From Siphonodentalium dalli (taxonomy: Eukaryota > Mollusca > Scaphopoda > Gadilida > Siphonodentaliidae), in NCBI GenBank assembly GCA_032622095.1, contig CP136061.1, forward strand, positions 258,138,077-258,202,076: 64,000 nucleotides of DNA, given 5' to 3'. The notes beneath the pieces were generated by a model, which made no database searches, was not told the origin of the DNA, and was given only the letters and a program-made list of their open reading frames with translations. A program made the translations under genes and the position numbers. This document shows positions 35,815-48,300 of this stretch, piece by piece. Each line of letters starts with the position of its first letter. Positions within the stretch are counted from its first letter, which is position 1.

Positions 35815-36410
35815 TACCCCCACTTTCGAAGAAAATGGGGGGTATTCTGGATTGACTGCGTCTGTCCGTCCGTCCGTCACGCTTTCTTCGTCTGTCCGTC
35901 CATCCGACCTCATAACTCGAACAACTATGAACCGATTTCAATAATTTTTTGAATGCAATCTCCTTAGGACAGTCTCTCCGCGTGATGCTAATTGCGGTTC
36001 GGTCCGACTTTTCTTTTTCGACTTATTTTGTCTTAGAAAATTCGGTCCGACTTAATAACTTTAACAAATATGAACCGATTTCAATAATTTTTGGTATACA
36101 TGCTTCTCACAATACCCTCTACATGATGCGGCTAGGGATTGGCTCAGACTATTTTTCGTAATATTACACCTCATTTTCGACTTATTTTGACTTAGAAAAT
36201 TCTGTCTGACTTAATAACTTTAACAAATATGAACCGATTTCAATAATTTTTTCTGTACAAGCTTCTTGTGACACCATATCGATATTATTAGTCCGAATAT
36301 TTCTTTAAAGTTAAAAATCTTTTTGGTTGAGTTTACGGATAATGCGGGTTGAATTTGCCACGGTGGGGGTATGCTAGCACTCGAGTGCACACCTCTTGTT
36401 AATTCTACAT
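35815..36410. repeat. Degenerate GTCCGTCC-type repeat between the inverted units
   Basis: Begins near ccccactttcgaagaaaatg, with a (GTCCGTCC)n tract at 35865-35905. It then has three tandem units of about 145 bp around tatgaaccgatttcaataat (35925, 36068, 36228). It ends near cggtgggggtatgctagca. It lies between the two inverted TTAA-bounded units. Confidence 0.75.
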
Positions 36411-36526
36411 CTATTGCCAAATTGTTTTGTATTCCGATCAATGTTGTGCTCATGTCTTGAAAAAACATTCTAACCGAATAACAAAAAATCGAATTTAGTA
36501 ACTTATTTTATCATCTTTATGCTTAA

Positions 36527-37579
36527 AGTGATGTGAAACACTCCGGTAGGGTGATCAAATATAAATGGAGAATAATCTCGTTCAAAGTAGTAATTATCCC
36601 ATGCCAAATTGAAAATTTGCGGGGGATATAGGAATGGGTTCCGTCCGTCGGATTTTTGGTATATGAGTTCACCTGACCATTACCTAGAATGAGTTTGCAA
36701 GCCAGGTCCAGCCAGATATTTTTACCGGAGTTATTGGACTTTGTTTATTATTTTGTCGAATTTACCAAATAGATGACGTCACAGGGCTCATTTCCACAAA
36801 TCTCAACGGATTTTAAAGATCTTTGGTATTTGAGTTCACCTGACCATTACCTAGAATGAGATCGTAAGCCAGGTCCAGCCAGATATTTTCAGCAGAGTTA
36901 TTGCACTTTGTTTATTTTGTGTGTGCAAATGGACGACGTAACAGGGCTCATTTCCACAAATGTCAACGGATTTCAAAGATTTTTGGTATATGGTTCACAT
37001 GACCAGTATCTAGAACGAGTTTGCAAACCAGGTCCGGCCGGATATTTTCAGCAGAGTTATTGGACTTTGTTTATTATTTTTAGTGCAAATGGATGTCACA
37101 TGGCTAATTTCCACAAATGTCAGTCTTAAAATGAGTTCGCAATGCAGGCTTTTTGACAAAATTCCACCTCTTGTTGAGAATGCACTTCCTCCAACTGCAC
37201 ACTTCGGTGGAGAACGCAAACATTATTGAGAATGCACTTCCCTAACTGCATATTTCGGCGGGGGATACCGCCGTCTGCGACTCCTTGTTTTTACAAATAT
37301 TATATCCAAATTGACAACACACGCCGTCATTCTTATATAATAATTAAATCCAGTGACTCTCGATGGTGAAATCATTTTCGTTAGTTTACCGGCGATAGAT
37401 GCGTCATAGTAAATATTTACAATTGAGCGTAGTTCAGACGATGTTTTCTATGGAGTGGCATGGTTGATTTGCATGAGATTTTCGGTGATGTTAGTAGAAT
37501 GCTATATTCCTCCAGTTGGCATAGCGACTGGATACTAACTGATCAGTTTCACGCACCCAAACAAGTGCATAATATGTCT
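36527..37579 (-). repeat. TTAA-bounded unit, inverted copy split by an insertion
   Basis: Reverse-complement copy of 35165-35488, bounded by TTAA (36523-36526 and 37580-37583). Its left third (36527-36597) and right part (37289-37579) are separated by about 690 bp of a different repeat. Together with the forward copy it makes an inverted pair about 1 kb apart. Confidence 0.8.
36598..37288. repeat. Degenerate repeat inserted into the inverted TTAA unit
   Basis: Starts cccatgccaaattgaaaatt then gcgggggatat, and ends ggcgggggataccgccg then tctgcgactccttg. The interior has three tandem units of about 120-130 bp sharing ttcacctgaccattacctag and caggtccagccagatat. The break in the host unit (gtagtaattat versus the uninterrupted gtagttatttt) marks the insertion site. 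Confidence 0.75.
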
Positions 37580-37583
37580 TTAA

Positions 37584-38800
37584 ACGTGTCTTTAATGTAT
37601 TTTGTGCTATCGAACCAGATAATAATAATTCTGAACCGGACTTCAGAGACTGAATCGGATTGTATCCACTGCAGACTGTCTTAAGGCCAAAGAAAAGAAA
37701 ATTTGTGGTCGGGGTTATATGTGAGAACAAATTAGGGGCAGCTGGTATACAAGCGGGACATAATTTGTTTTTATAATATTTGTTAAGCTATTTATACCTT
37801 TATTTTTTTGTAATTAATGAGGAAATTGAGCCAACAGAGAAACGTTTCCATTAGTTTTTAAATAAGTCAAATTTTTTATCAACAGATATTTTATCAGCAC
37901 ATTGGTTTTTGTTTACCAGATTATAATTTTTTAATTATATGATATGATACCAATTTGAAGAACTTTTGCCTAAACAGTTGTAGCATTTAACTGGTGGGTC
38001 GGGATGGGGGAGGGCAGTAAATTATTAATTCTTGCTATAAATTAATTGTTGATCATTTTCTTCTAAATGGAATTACAACACTTCCCCTATTTTTAAAAAC
38101 AATACTAGTACATATTTATCTGGCTCGGAACTGGTATATATTTTATAATGATTTTTCAAAAGAATGTCAACTTCTGTACAGGTCTCCAGAATTTTTTTTT
38201 TTTTATTTATTTATAGCAAAAAATTCTAATTTACTACCTAGCCCAATCGTCAGTTAACTGTTAAGCCTCCTTTGTTGTTGCACTTTACATCCCTCTTAAT
38301 TCCTATATGACATACAGTCACACCTGGAAACAATTGCAACTCTAACTTTTGCTCTGAAGATTGCATGGAAATCCCAATTATTATTTTTGTATTCTAGTGA
38401 AAACTATTCCAAACTAAATCAAAGTTTTGCCAATTTACTATTTTTGGTGAGATTTAAAAGTGAGTAACATAAAACCATAAAAATTATTAATTGCCCTCTG
38501 AAAAATTTTGGTCAACCTATTGTTCATCAAAAATTATCTTAGGCAGATGCATGTTGATAATTTTTGGCAGTTATTAATAAAGTTCCAAAAGTGGCAAAAA
38601 CAAAGTGGGTTTGCTGTATTTGATTAAAATTTAGAGGTGAAATCTCTAAAAAAAACTTTAAGCTATTATAAAAGGTGGTATAAAAGGAGTGTTCAGATGT
38701 GTCCGTTGCCTCAGTCTGTAATCTGTACATGTTGCTTTGACACGATCCTTTGTCTGCATTAAGCTGTTCACACAAGCGCTTACTTTGCATTATAACTCAG
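37584..38800. other. No recognised gene
   Basis: AT-rich sequence with T-runs (for example near 38190). No exon, RNA gene or element end supported. Confidence 0.4.
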
Positions 38801-38805
38801 AGCTT

Positions 38806-39065
38806 CCGATTAAAGGCATGCATGGCCTTCGTGGTGGGTATTGTTGTTAAAATAGTCACATCCGCTAAAACCACCATAAACAGAAAGAATATTAAAATAT
38901 TGACATATTTTGTTCTTATACCAATCATAAATATCACGTAAATAGAATGTTATCGTCAAGTTCATACACTTTTTTTATGTAAACAAAAGCCAAAAATGTT
39001 ACCGAACCTAGTTTTTGTTTACATAACACAGCTTACAAACTTGACAGTACATGTAACATACTATT
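38806..39065. repeat. Dispersed repeat family R38, copy 1
   Basis: Begins at a TTAA (gattaaaggcatgcatggcc) and contains aagaatattaaaatattgac, gttatcgtcaagttcatac and tgtaaacaaaagccaaaaat followed by an imperfect inverse of the last word (tttttgtttacataacac). The same order of words recurs at 40085-40260, and the start recurs at 62605-62760 (ccttaaaggtacggaaggcc). Confidence 0.8.
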
Positions 39066-39457
39066 TATGTCAGTTCTAACAGATGTGACTACCCTCCGAA
39101 AAGGACATCCATGCCATAATAATATTATTGCAGCTAATAAGTTTGACAGTCACTTTTGGAAAAATTCCATATCAATATATCTGTAATAAATTAATTGTAT
39201 GATAATGTCAAATCCAAACATCTAACACTTTATTGACATAAATACAAGTTGATTTCCCTTCGCTTCGAAGACAGGCGCCATGTTTATCGATTGAAAACAA
39301 GAAACGTCGTGACTCGTGCCATATATGTATGTGTTATGGTTTGTTGCATTGAAAATAGAATCTGTTGTGTGTGTTAACAGAGGCATTACATCTGTCTGAA
39401 CACCTTGGTATTATTGTCTATTTATCCAATTTCAACACAACGTTCTCTTCTGAATGC

Positions 39458-39566
39458 TACTTTAGAGTTTCTTCATTCAGTAGTTATTTTTTTCAAATCC
39501 TGTTGCTTATCAAACAACATATTAAATCAGGAAGAAAAAAACACGGAATGAAGAAACTCTAAAGCT
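39458..39566. repeat. Hairpin with 22-bp arms
   Basis: Arms actttagagtttcttcattc and gaatgaagaaactctaaagct are near-perfect inverses around an 80-bp AT-rich loop. A related hairpin lies at 40261-40357. The sequence after each (gtctaaaacag then agaccgaaaattgctttgct) is also shared, so the hairpin belongs to a larger duplicated segment. Confidence 0.85.
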
Positions 39567-40084
39567 GCATTTTCTGTGAAGCGATATACAATCACAGTCT
39601 AAAACAGAACTAGACCGAAAATTGCTTTGCTTGCTTCCAGCATCTTCATTCTGTACCATTGTAACAGAGTTTATCTCTCCCGATCTGCACATTTCCCCCC
39701 TCCTCCCCCAGTTGGGAAGATAACCTAGGTTATCCCCCCACCTGCCTGAATTTTTCTTACTTTAAATTCTGTGGCCAGTTTGTTTCATTTTATCATTCAA
39801 TATGACTATATGACTTAGTTCTATCATTGCTGGGGGGGGGGGGTTCAGGCTAGATACACTAAGCAATTTTCCGCACACAAAATTCTGAACTGTAATGTCT
39901 CTGCTGAAGAAAATACATGTTTCCTTCTCACCAATGATATTTTTTCTAAGTCTTACTGAATGATAACTGCCACGCCTACATGTCAATGTAAGAAATATTC
40001 ATGGGGGGGTATAACGGTATAACGAACTTGGTAATTTTGGTAATTTTCAATCAAAATTCTCGGCCCTTCAATTATTGCCTTTTA
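39567..40084. other. Duplicated-segment DNA with G run, no gene
   Basis: Holds the first of the repeated cattcaatatgac passages (39795) and a 12-base G run (about 39832-39843). A 74-codon minus-strand frame here is part of the repeat, not a gene. Confidence 0.5.
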
Positions 40085-40540
40085 CAGCCGCTAAAACAAA
40101 AAGAATATTAAAATATTGACAATTTTTTCTCATACTGATCATATTTAGTATGTTATGGTCAAGTTCATATACTTTCTTATGTAAACAAAAGCCAAAAATG
40201 TTACAGAACCTGGATTTTGTTTACATAACACAGCGTACAAACTTGACAATAACATAGAGTTTAGAGTTTCTTCATTCAGTGTTTATTTATTCAAAAGGCT
40301 CTTGCATATCAAACAACATAATCGGGAAAAAATAAACACTGAATGAAGAAATTATAAAGCTGAATTTTCTGTGGTTACTCATAGGCATCTGTTGAATTCA
40401 GGGTTTTTTATTATTCATGTATTTTTATTGAAAATGACTGCACGGTGAAGCATTACACAATCACCGTCTAAAACAGATCTAGACCGAAAATTGCTTTGCT
40501 TCCAGTGTTTTCGTTCTATACTGTTGTAAAAGTTTATCTC
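40085..40540. repeat. Second copy of the 38.8-39.7 kb segment
   Basis: Repeats in order the R38 words, then the hairpin (40261-40357), then aaaacagatctagaccgaaa and ttgctttgcttccagtgttt. Compared with the first segment, several hundred bases between these blocks are missing or replaced. This is a diverged segmental duplication with about 1.2-kb spacing at the start and 0.8 kb at the hairpin. Confidence 0.8.
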
Positions 40541-40769
40541 CCGCCTGCGCATCCCCCCCACAACCCCCGTCTGAATTTGTTCTTTAATACCTCAACAACT
40601 AATGGGCAGATAGACTAATTTTATCATTCAATATGACTATGCGACTAAGAAAAAACCTATCATTGGTGACAAGAAAGCAAGTGTTCTTTGTCAAGGAGGC
40701 AAATTTTATTTTGGGTTCCATCCAGCCCCCCCCCCCATCTGAATTTGTTTTTGCCTCAACATCCAACAG

Positions 40770-41970
40770 CCAGTTAGTCTCATTTTATCATTCAATATGA
40801 CTTTGCGACTAAGAAAAAGTATCATTGGCAACAAGGAAGCATGTATATTCTGTGAAATAGGCAATGTATTTTCAGTGAAAGAGGCAATAATTATAGTTTG
40901 GAGAATTTTCATTGAAAATTTCCTAGTTTATCCCCTATCCCCCCCTCATTGGCAACAAGGAACATGTATTTTCTGTGAAAAGGCCAATAATAGAAGTCTT
41001 GCCAACCCCAACCCCCTGAATTTTTTTTTAATACAATATCTTATTTTCATTAAAAATTACCTACATGTAGCTTCTGCCATAGATCATGCCATGAATCTCT
41101 ACTCTGGCTAACACCCGTAGAGATCATATTCCACCAGTACGAAACCTTGGAACTTTTTGAAGTTTTGACATGGAACCTTATAAAGTCGAAAAAATAATAC
41201 AGGGAATATATTTCTTAATTATTATCTGTTCCTTACTAATGCACTTTACTGTAGGTGAAGGTCCCAACTCGAAATTTCATGTTGAAAGCGGATTTTTGAG
41301 AGATTTTGCTTTGCTTTGCTGACAATTATAGCATTTCTACTGGGTAAATAATTCAATGTTTATTGTGATATCGGGTCACAAAGGTCATAGAAAAACATGC
41401 AATTTTGAGTTGGGACATTCACCCATTGTGAAACTTGTACATTATTAAGGAACAGATAATAGCTGAGAAATATATTCCCCGCGTTATTGTTAGACTTTAT
41501 AATATCCCCTGTCAAAACTTCAAAAAGTTCAAAGGTTTCGTATTAGTGGAATATGATCTCTACGGGCATTAGACAGAGTAGAGAGTCATGGCATGATCTA
41601 CCTCTTCCGAAGAAAAACATGGGTTTTTCCGAAGAAAAACCTGCCACTACATGTTAAGGTAAGAAAAATTCATGAGGGTGGAGGGGGAGATCAACTAAGT
41701 AATTTTCAATGAAAATTCTCCGCACCTCTTTAATAGAATCCTTCCTTGTCGCCAACAATAGTTTTTTTTAGTCGCATAGTCATATGAATGATAAAATTAG
41801 ACTAACTGTTGAGGTAAATTTCAGGCGGGAGGGGAAGATAAACAAGGTAATTTTCATTGAAAATTCTCCAAACTTTAAATATTGACTCTTTCACAGAAAA
41901 AAACATGCTTCCTTGATGCCATTGGTAGTTTTACTTAGTCGCATATTCATATTGAAAGATAAAATGAGAC
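40770..41970. repeat. Imperfect 1.2-kb palindrome
   Basis: Going outwards from about 41340, left and right flanks mirror each other. Both have agatcatgccatg arms, cattggcaacaaggaa-type words, agaattttcattgaaaat, and attcaatatgactttgcgac followed by its inverse gtcgcatagtcatatgaatg. The outer parts are strongly diverged with indels, while the inner 500 bp are better matched. Short frames inside it are by-products. Confidence 0.75.
41080..41600. mobile_element. Inner foldback element with about 205-bp arms
   Basis: Arms 41080-41283 and 41395-41600 share agatcatattccac, acgaaacctt.gaactttttg, aagttttgac, ggaatatatttct, attatctgttcctta and gtcccaactc in inverse order. The loop is about 110 bp. 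Long arms and a short loop are typical of foldback MITEs; the ends merge into the wider palindrome so no clear target duplication is visible. Confidence 0.8.
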
Positions 41971-42574
41971 TGACTTAACTGGCCATGAGATGCTGTGGTA
42001 GTGATTGCTCTCGCACTCGTAGCAATTGTACTTTTCAATTCACAGGTGCTAAAATTCGCACCCATCCCTCTTCACAAAATTCTAATGGCGACTGTAATTG
42101 TTGGTTCAATATTGAACTATTTTATTTAACTATTTTAAGGTTTATTTACATCTTTACCATCTCAGTTTGACTATGGCCTATTGCAGTGTAACTAGACATA
42201 GTCTAGTCTACTGTAACTTTTTGTTTGAGCAAAGACGCCTTTTGCAGTTTTAGTGTGGGTGCCGTATTGCACCCGTCTTCTGCGTTGCGGGAGCCAATAA
42301 CTGCTCTTGCTGTGTTTTCCTCATGGAAAGGTCTGGGGGTTACCCCAGTTTATCTCCCCCGAGGGGAGGGAAGATGCCGTAGCACATCATCATTGAAAAT
42401 GGCGGAATTTACCAAACAACTGCAGACCTAAACGCGCAATATGTATGGATGTCATTAAAACGAGTAAAATATAAATTAAAAAATACGCCACATTTTATAT
42501 AGTTGCCGGGGTATAAAATGATAGATACATGCATGAGTCAAAGACACCTGTATGGAAACGCTTCTATCATCGAA
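41971..42574. other. No supported gene
   Basis: A 61-codon plus-strand frame at 41985 has six cysteines, but no splice context or recognisable domain. A G/C-richer patch at 42270-42400 includes atggcggaatttaccaaac. Nothing else recognised. Confidence 0.35.
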
Positions 42575-43017
42575 CCCTTCCATGACTGGAGCTTCCTGAA
42601 ATTTTGTGAAAACTCTGTACCAATGCATTCTGTTATGTATGCCAGTCTCCCATCAGGAGCCTTGCATATACAGTAATGCTCTAATTAATCGACCCCTTAA
42701 CCACAGCATAATTATGGGTAACTTTTTAGGATTTAGTCGGAAATATGGCTTGTTGACATTCATCGGAAAGCTCTCGGGGAGAGCTTTCCGATGAATGGCA
42801 ACAAGCCAAATTTCCGATTATGCTGTGGTTAAAAAGTCGATTACTTAGAGCATTACTGTATAAAAAGAATACATAGGCCTAACAATATTTACCTTGACCT
42901 TGTAAACCAGAGCATTCTCTTATATATGCAAGGCTCACAGTCGCAAATATAATATAAGATAATGCACTGGCACAGGAACTTTAATGCTGTACCAGCACAG
43001 CTCACGACGTGAAAGGG
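42575..43017. mobile_element. TTAA-type MITE (piggyBac-like), copy 2, with nested insertion
   Basis: The left end is cccttccatgactggagctt and the right end tcacgacgtgaaaggg then TTAA (43018-43021). The left target site has decayed to cgaa. The interior matches 26859-27101 on both sides of a mariner-like MITE at 42671-42858. The insertion point therefore falls in cctcacatatgtaagag of the uninterrupted copy. Confidence 0.82.
42671..42858. mobile_element. mariner/Tc1-like foldback MITE, nested copy
   Basis: A 188-bp near-perfect palindrome with ends cagtaatgctctaattaatc and gagcattactg, flanked by TA (42669-42670, 42859-42860). Same family as 23021-23272 but without the duplicated centre: the arms meet at gctctcggggagagc. 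The right arm has lost about 50 bases relative to the left (the agtcctaaaaagttacccat part). It sits inside a piggyBac-like MITE. Confidence 0.93.
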
Positions 43018-43294
43018 TTAATGATGTTTTTCGATACTATTTTTTTAGATAGAATTAAGCCCATGCTATGCTCGGAACAAACAGAAAATTCTAAATTCAA
43101 AATTCAAAATTAAATCAATAATAACTTATCGAAGCTCTTCCAGACAGGGGCCTTTGATTCATATTATTTTATACCCAGGAAACTATATAAAACTTGTTAT
43201 AGGAAGAGAAAGGCTAAGGCTATCTTGGATCATAAATAAAAAGGAAGAAGTTTGATTTTGCCTGCTGCGAATTAAAATGGCGTTCATCAATTAA

Positions 43295-43764
43295 AGGTAC
43301 TCAACCCGTAAAGAGGGTCCCCATCTCAACAGATTCCAACAACAACAATCCGATCAGAGGGTCCTATATTACTATTTCTTTGGCTTTGGGGGTAAAAAAT
43401 ATTTGATTCGAGTCGAGGAACCCATCAAACAAAGCTCAGAGTTATTAGATATTGATTTTTCAAATTTGTTTATGTTCTCGAGATGAGTACTAATAACTGT
43501 CGTAATCTGCTCTGGATGTGTACTCCAAATATATTCAAACAGACAAGGATCAATAACTCTAAAATCAAGTGGTAATTTTAACGCAATTTTGACGGAGTTC
43601 TGGGCCAGATAGTATTCCCGATAATGAAAAATAATAGATTTCTAAAATCGATATCTAACAAATCTGAGCTTTGATGGGTGACTTCCTCGACTCGAATCAA
43701 ATATTTTTGACCCCCGAAGCCATTGAAATAGTAATTGAGAGGAGTTTTATTGGGTTGAGTACCT
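43295..43764. mobile_element. TTAA-flanked foldback MITE (AGGTACTCAA family), copy 1
   Basis: TTAA (43291-43294), then aggtactcaaccc. The other end is gggttgagtacct, then TTAA (43765-43768). The arms are long and imperfect: atttgattcgagtcgaggaa is mirrored by cctcgactcgaatcaaat, and tctttggctttgggggt by cccccgaagccattg. The 470-bp element has a short hairpin core around aactctaaaatcaagtggt. TTAA duplication suits piggyBac or Kolobok relatives. Confidence 0.9.
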
Positions 43765-43768
43765 TTAA

Positions 43769-44947
43769 CTGATCAGCAATGTATCCCATTTCCTGCGATG
43801 CATATATTTGATTCTTAGCCAATGAAAATGCTGCAGTTGACAAACAGCAACGTATTATGTCATTGGAACAAGAATAATGAAGAGCGTTTCTCTTTTTGTG
43901 AGTAGCTGTAAATATTTTAAAGAGCAGAATGTACCTGAATCAATTTCCCCAGTGTACTTAAAACTGACTAGACTATTTTTCCAAACAGCTTTAACTTATA
44001 CCAGGGACAGGGGAGGGGTGTCTACTTTGATCAACATTTTAAAATCAACAAGTCCTTCCATTATCAAAACTATTTTGGAGATTTTACTATCCTGGTTATT
44101 AGGAATAGTCTTGTGAAATGAAGTCTCAATTTTAGAGGCATATATGACTAAAACATACTTAACTGATACATCTGGAAAAAGGTTTTCTGTTCTGTAATCA
44201 GGATAGTAAAATTTACGTAACAGATATGACAATGGAAGGACTTTTGATATGGAATTTCTTATACATGTATGATAAACAACCTTGAAATCCATAAATTGAG
44301 TATTTTACCACATTTTCACAAATTTATTTCACAATATTCACCAATATCCCCATTTGTGGGTCCTTTTTATTTTTAATATGTTGTTTATCATGGGTTAATG
44401 TACTTATTCTAGCTAAGAAATATCATGCTGCAATTAATTGGAGGTTTGGCACTTTTTTCATAACTGCACCAGACTGTAATGGACAAATTATACACCTCAT
44501 TATTATTTGAAATGTTTTGTTGCTATTCACATCAGCTGTTCACATGTGAGAAAATAAGAGTGAGACAATCGCACATTATTTTTATATTCAGAATTTCATT
44601 GTAACCACAAATGACTATGTATACATATTAAGTTTTAATATACACAGCATCCTGCCCATTCTAGGCATGGTATATGCTAAATGTCAAATGCATAACTGTT
44701 ATATTACATTTGTGTTCAATATGAAATAAAGATAATGAATCACCAATACAGTTTTCTCGTGGATTGATTATCCTGTTTTCCTATGAAACCCAAAGCCTTT
44801 GTTAATTTGCCTATGTGATGAATGGGGAAGATTGTTGCAGGGATTGTATCTGTAATTATAATAGAGTTGAACCGTATGACCATGGTTGTCTTTGTCACTC
44901 TTGCCCAATGATTCACATTCCCATGAATGGGTTTGATGGGGTACCAT
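43769..44947. other. No recognised gene; short inverted repeat
   Basis: An inverted repeat of about 50-bp arms (aagtccttccattatc with its inverse at 44233, and ttttactatcctggtta with its inverse at 44194) lies at 44050-44244. The remainder is AT-rich. A Cys-rich 74-codon frame at 44815 runs into a G tract and lacks support. Confidence 0.45.
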
Positions 44948-44966
44948 GGGGGGGGGGGGGGGGGGG
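44948..44966 (+). repeat. 19-base G homopolymer
   Basis: Uninterrupted run of 19 G after gtaccat. It has G-quadruplex potential and is a likely length-variable or error-prone site. It lies immediately before the palindrome-word block of array 3. Confidence 0.9.
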
Positions 44967-44984
44967 TGATTTGCATCTACTCAT

Positions 44985-45335
44985 CAAAGTGTACACAATC
45001 GTACACAAAAAGGGTACTTTTCTACACTTAAAAGAGTAGTAGAATTTGTGTGAATAAATATACTCATAAAAGTGTAGATATGGTAAGTACACTTTATGTG
45101 TACAGAACTACTCTTACAGAGTACACCAATCTCTACACATTTGTGTACCCCATTTCTACACAATATTGTGTGGGAAAGTGTAAAATTATACACCACGAAA
45201 GAGTAGCCACACTTACACAAATAGAGTAATTTTTACTCTTACTCTATTTCTACTCTTTAAAGGATTGGATCAACTTTTACCAATAAAGAGTAGCCATTCT
45301 ACTCTTTTGTGTAGATTTTCTACACTTATGTTTTT
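44985..45335. repeat. Palindrome-word block on the left flank of array 3
   Basis: A chain of short words alternating TACAC/GTGTA and ACTCTT/AAGAGT: for example ctacacatttgtgtac, ctacacaatattgtgtg, ttacacaaatagagtaa and actcttactctatttctact. It ends gttttttcagtgcagtg, the inverse-type counterpart of the cactgtaaaaagg that follows array 1. The block then passes straight into the first minisatellite unit. Confidence 0.7.
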
Positions 45336-45341
45336 TCAGTG

Positions 45342-48300
45342 CAGTGTGCGCGTATTCACGGATCACGGATGACCATTATTATATTCTTGTTTGTATTGTG
45401 CCAGTGTGCGCGTGTTCACGGATGACCATTATTATTAGTCTTGTTTGTATTGTGCCAGTGTGCGCGTATTCACGGATGACCATTATTATTAGTCTTGTTT
45501 GTATTGTGCCATTGTACGCGTATTCACGGATCACGGATGACCATTATTATCAGTCTTGTTTGTATTGTGCCAGTGTGCGCGTATTCACGGATCACGGATG
45601 CTCATTATTATAGTCTTGTTTGTATTGTGCCAGTGTGCGCGTATTCACGGATGACGATTATTATTAGTTTTGGTTGTATTCTGCCAATTTGCGCGTATTC
45701 ACGGATGACCATTATTATTAGTCTTGTTTGTATTGTGCCAGTGTGCGCGTATTCACGGATCACGGATGACCATTATTATTAGTATTGTTTGTATTGTGCC
45801 ATTATGCGCGTATTCACGGATGACCATTATTATTAGTCTTGTTTGTATTGTGCCAGTGTGCGCGTATTCACGGATCACGGTTGACCATTATTATAGTCTT
45901 GTTTGTATTGTGCCAGTGTGCGCGTATTCACGGATTTACGGATAACAATTATTATTAGACTTGTTTGTATTGTGCCATTGTGTGCGTATTCACGGATGAC
46001 CATTGTTATTAGTATTGTTTGTATTGTGCCAGTGTACGCGTATTCACGGATGACGGATGACCATTATTATAGTCTTGTTTGTATTGTGCCATTGTGCGCG
46101 TATTCACGGATGACCATTATCATTAGTCTTGTTTGTATTGTGCCATTGTGTGCGTATTCACGGATGACCATTGTTATTAGTATTGTTTGTATTGTGCCAG
46201 TGTACGCGTATTCACGGATGACGGATGACCATTATTATAGTCTTGTTTGTATTGTGCCATTGTGCGCGTATTCACGGATGACCATTATTATAGTTTTGTT
46301 TGTATTGTGCCATTGTGCGCGTATTCACGGATGACAATTATTATTAGTATAGTTTGTATTTTGCCAGTGTGCGCGTATTCACGGATGACCATTAGTATTA
46401 GTATTGTTTGTATTGTGCCAGTGTGTGCGTATTCACGGATGCCCATTGTTATTAGTATTGTTTGTATTGTGCCATTGTGCGCGTATTCACGGATGACCAT
46501 TATTATAGTCTTGTTTGTATTGTGCCATTGTGCGCGTATTCACGGATGACCATTATGATTAGTATTGTTTGTATTGTGCCAGTGTGTGCGTATTCACGGA
46601 TGACCATTATTATTAGTGTTGTTTGTATTGTGCCATTGTGCGCGTATTCACGGATGACCATTATGATTAGTATTGTTTGTATTGTGCCAGTGTGTGCGTA
46701 TTCACGGATGACCATTATTATTAGTCTTGTTTGTATTGTGCCAGTGTGCGGGTATTCACGGATGACGATTATTATTAGTCTTGTATGTATTGTACCAGTG
46801 TGCGGGTATTCACGGATGACCATTGTTATTAGTATTGTTTGTATTGTGCCAGTGTACGCGTATTCACGGATGACGGATGACCATTATTATAGTCTTGTTT
46901 GTATTGTGCCATTGTGCGCGTATTCACGGATGACCATTATCATTAGTCTTGTTTGTATTGTGCCATTGTGTGCGTATTCACGGATGACCATTGTTATTAG
47001 TATTGTTTGTATTGTGCCAGTGTACGCGTATTCACGGATGACGGATGACCATTATTATAGTCTTGTTTGTATTGTGCCATTGTGCGCGTATTCACGGATG
47101 ACCATTATTATAGTTTTGTTTGTATTGTGCCATTGTGCGCGTATTCACGGATGACCATTATTATTAGTATAGTTTGTATTTTGCCAGTGTGCGCGTATTC
47201 ACGGATGACCATTAGTATTAGTATTGTTTGTATTGTGCCAGTGTGTGCGTATTCACGGATGCCCATTGTTATTAGTATTGTTTGTATTGTGCCATTGTGC
47301 GCGTATTCACGGATGACCATTATTATAGTCTTGTTTGTATTGTGCCATTGTGCGCGTATTCACGGATGACCATTATGATTAGTATTGTTTGTATTGTGCC
47401 AGTGTGTGCGTATTCACGGATGACCATTATTATTAGTGTTGTTTGTATTGTGCCATTGTGCGCGTATTCACGGATGACCATTATGATTAGTATTGTTTGT
47501 ATTGTGCCAGTGTGTGCGTATTCACGGATGACCATTATTATTAGTGTTGTTTGTATTGTGCCATTGTGCGCGTATTCACGGATGACCATTATGATTAGTA
47601 TTGTTTGTATTGTGCCAGTGTGTGCGTATTCACGGATGACCATTATTATTAGTGTTGTTTGTATTGTGCCATTGTGCGCGTATTCACGGATGACCATTAT
47701 TATTAGTCTTGTTTGTATTGTGCCATTGTGCGCGTATTCACGGATCACGTATGACCATTATTATAGTCTTGTTTGTATTGCGCCAGTGTGGGCGTATTCA
47801 CGGATGACCATTATTATTAGTCTTGTTTATATTGTGCCAGTGTGCGGGTATTCACGGATGACGATTATTATTAGTCTTGTATGTATTGTACCAGTGTGCG
47901 CGTATTCACGGATGACGGATGACCATTATTATTATTAGTGTTGTTTGTACTGTGCCAGTGTGGGCGTATTCACGGATGACCATTATTATTAGTCTTGTTT
48001 GTATTGTTCCAGTGTGCGCGTATCCACGGATGACCATTATTATTAGTGTTGTTTGTATTGTGCCAGTGTGCGCGTATTCACGGATGACCATTAGTATTAG
48101 TATAGTTTGTATTGTGCCAGTGTGCGCGTATTCACGGATGACCATTATTATTAGTATTGTTTGTATTGTGCCAGTTTGCGCGTATCCACGGATGACCATT
48201 AGTATTAGTATAGTTTGTATTGTGCCAGTGTGCGCGTATTCACGGATGACCATTATTACTAGTCTTGTTTGTATTGTGCCATTGAGCGCGTATTCACGGA

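Noticed and set aside
41985-42170. Cys-rich frame starting MRCCGSDCSRTRSNC
   Set aside because: Six cysteines are suggestive, but there is no splice signal, no family match and it borders a degenerate palindrome.
44815-45039. Cys-rich frame with CCRDCICN and CLCHSC
   Set aside because: Runs through the G19 tract and into repeat DNA; no domain recognised.
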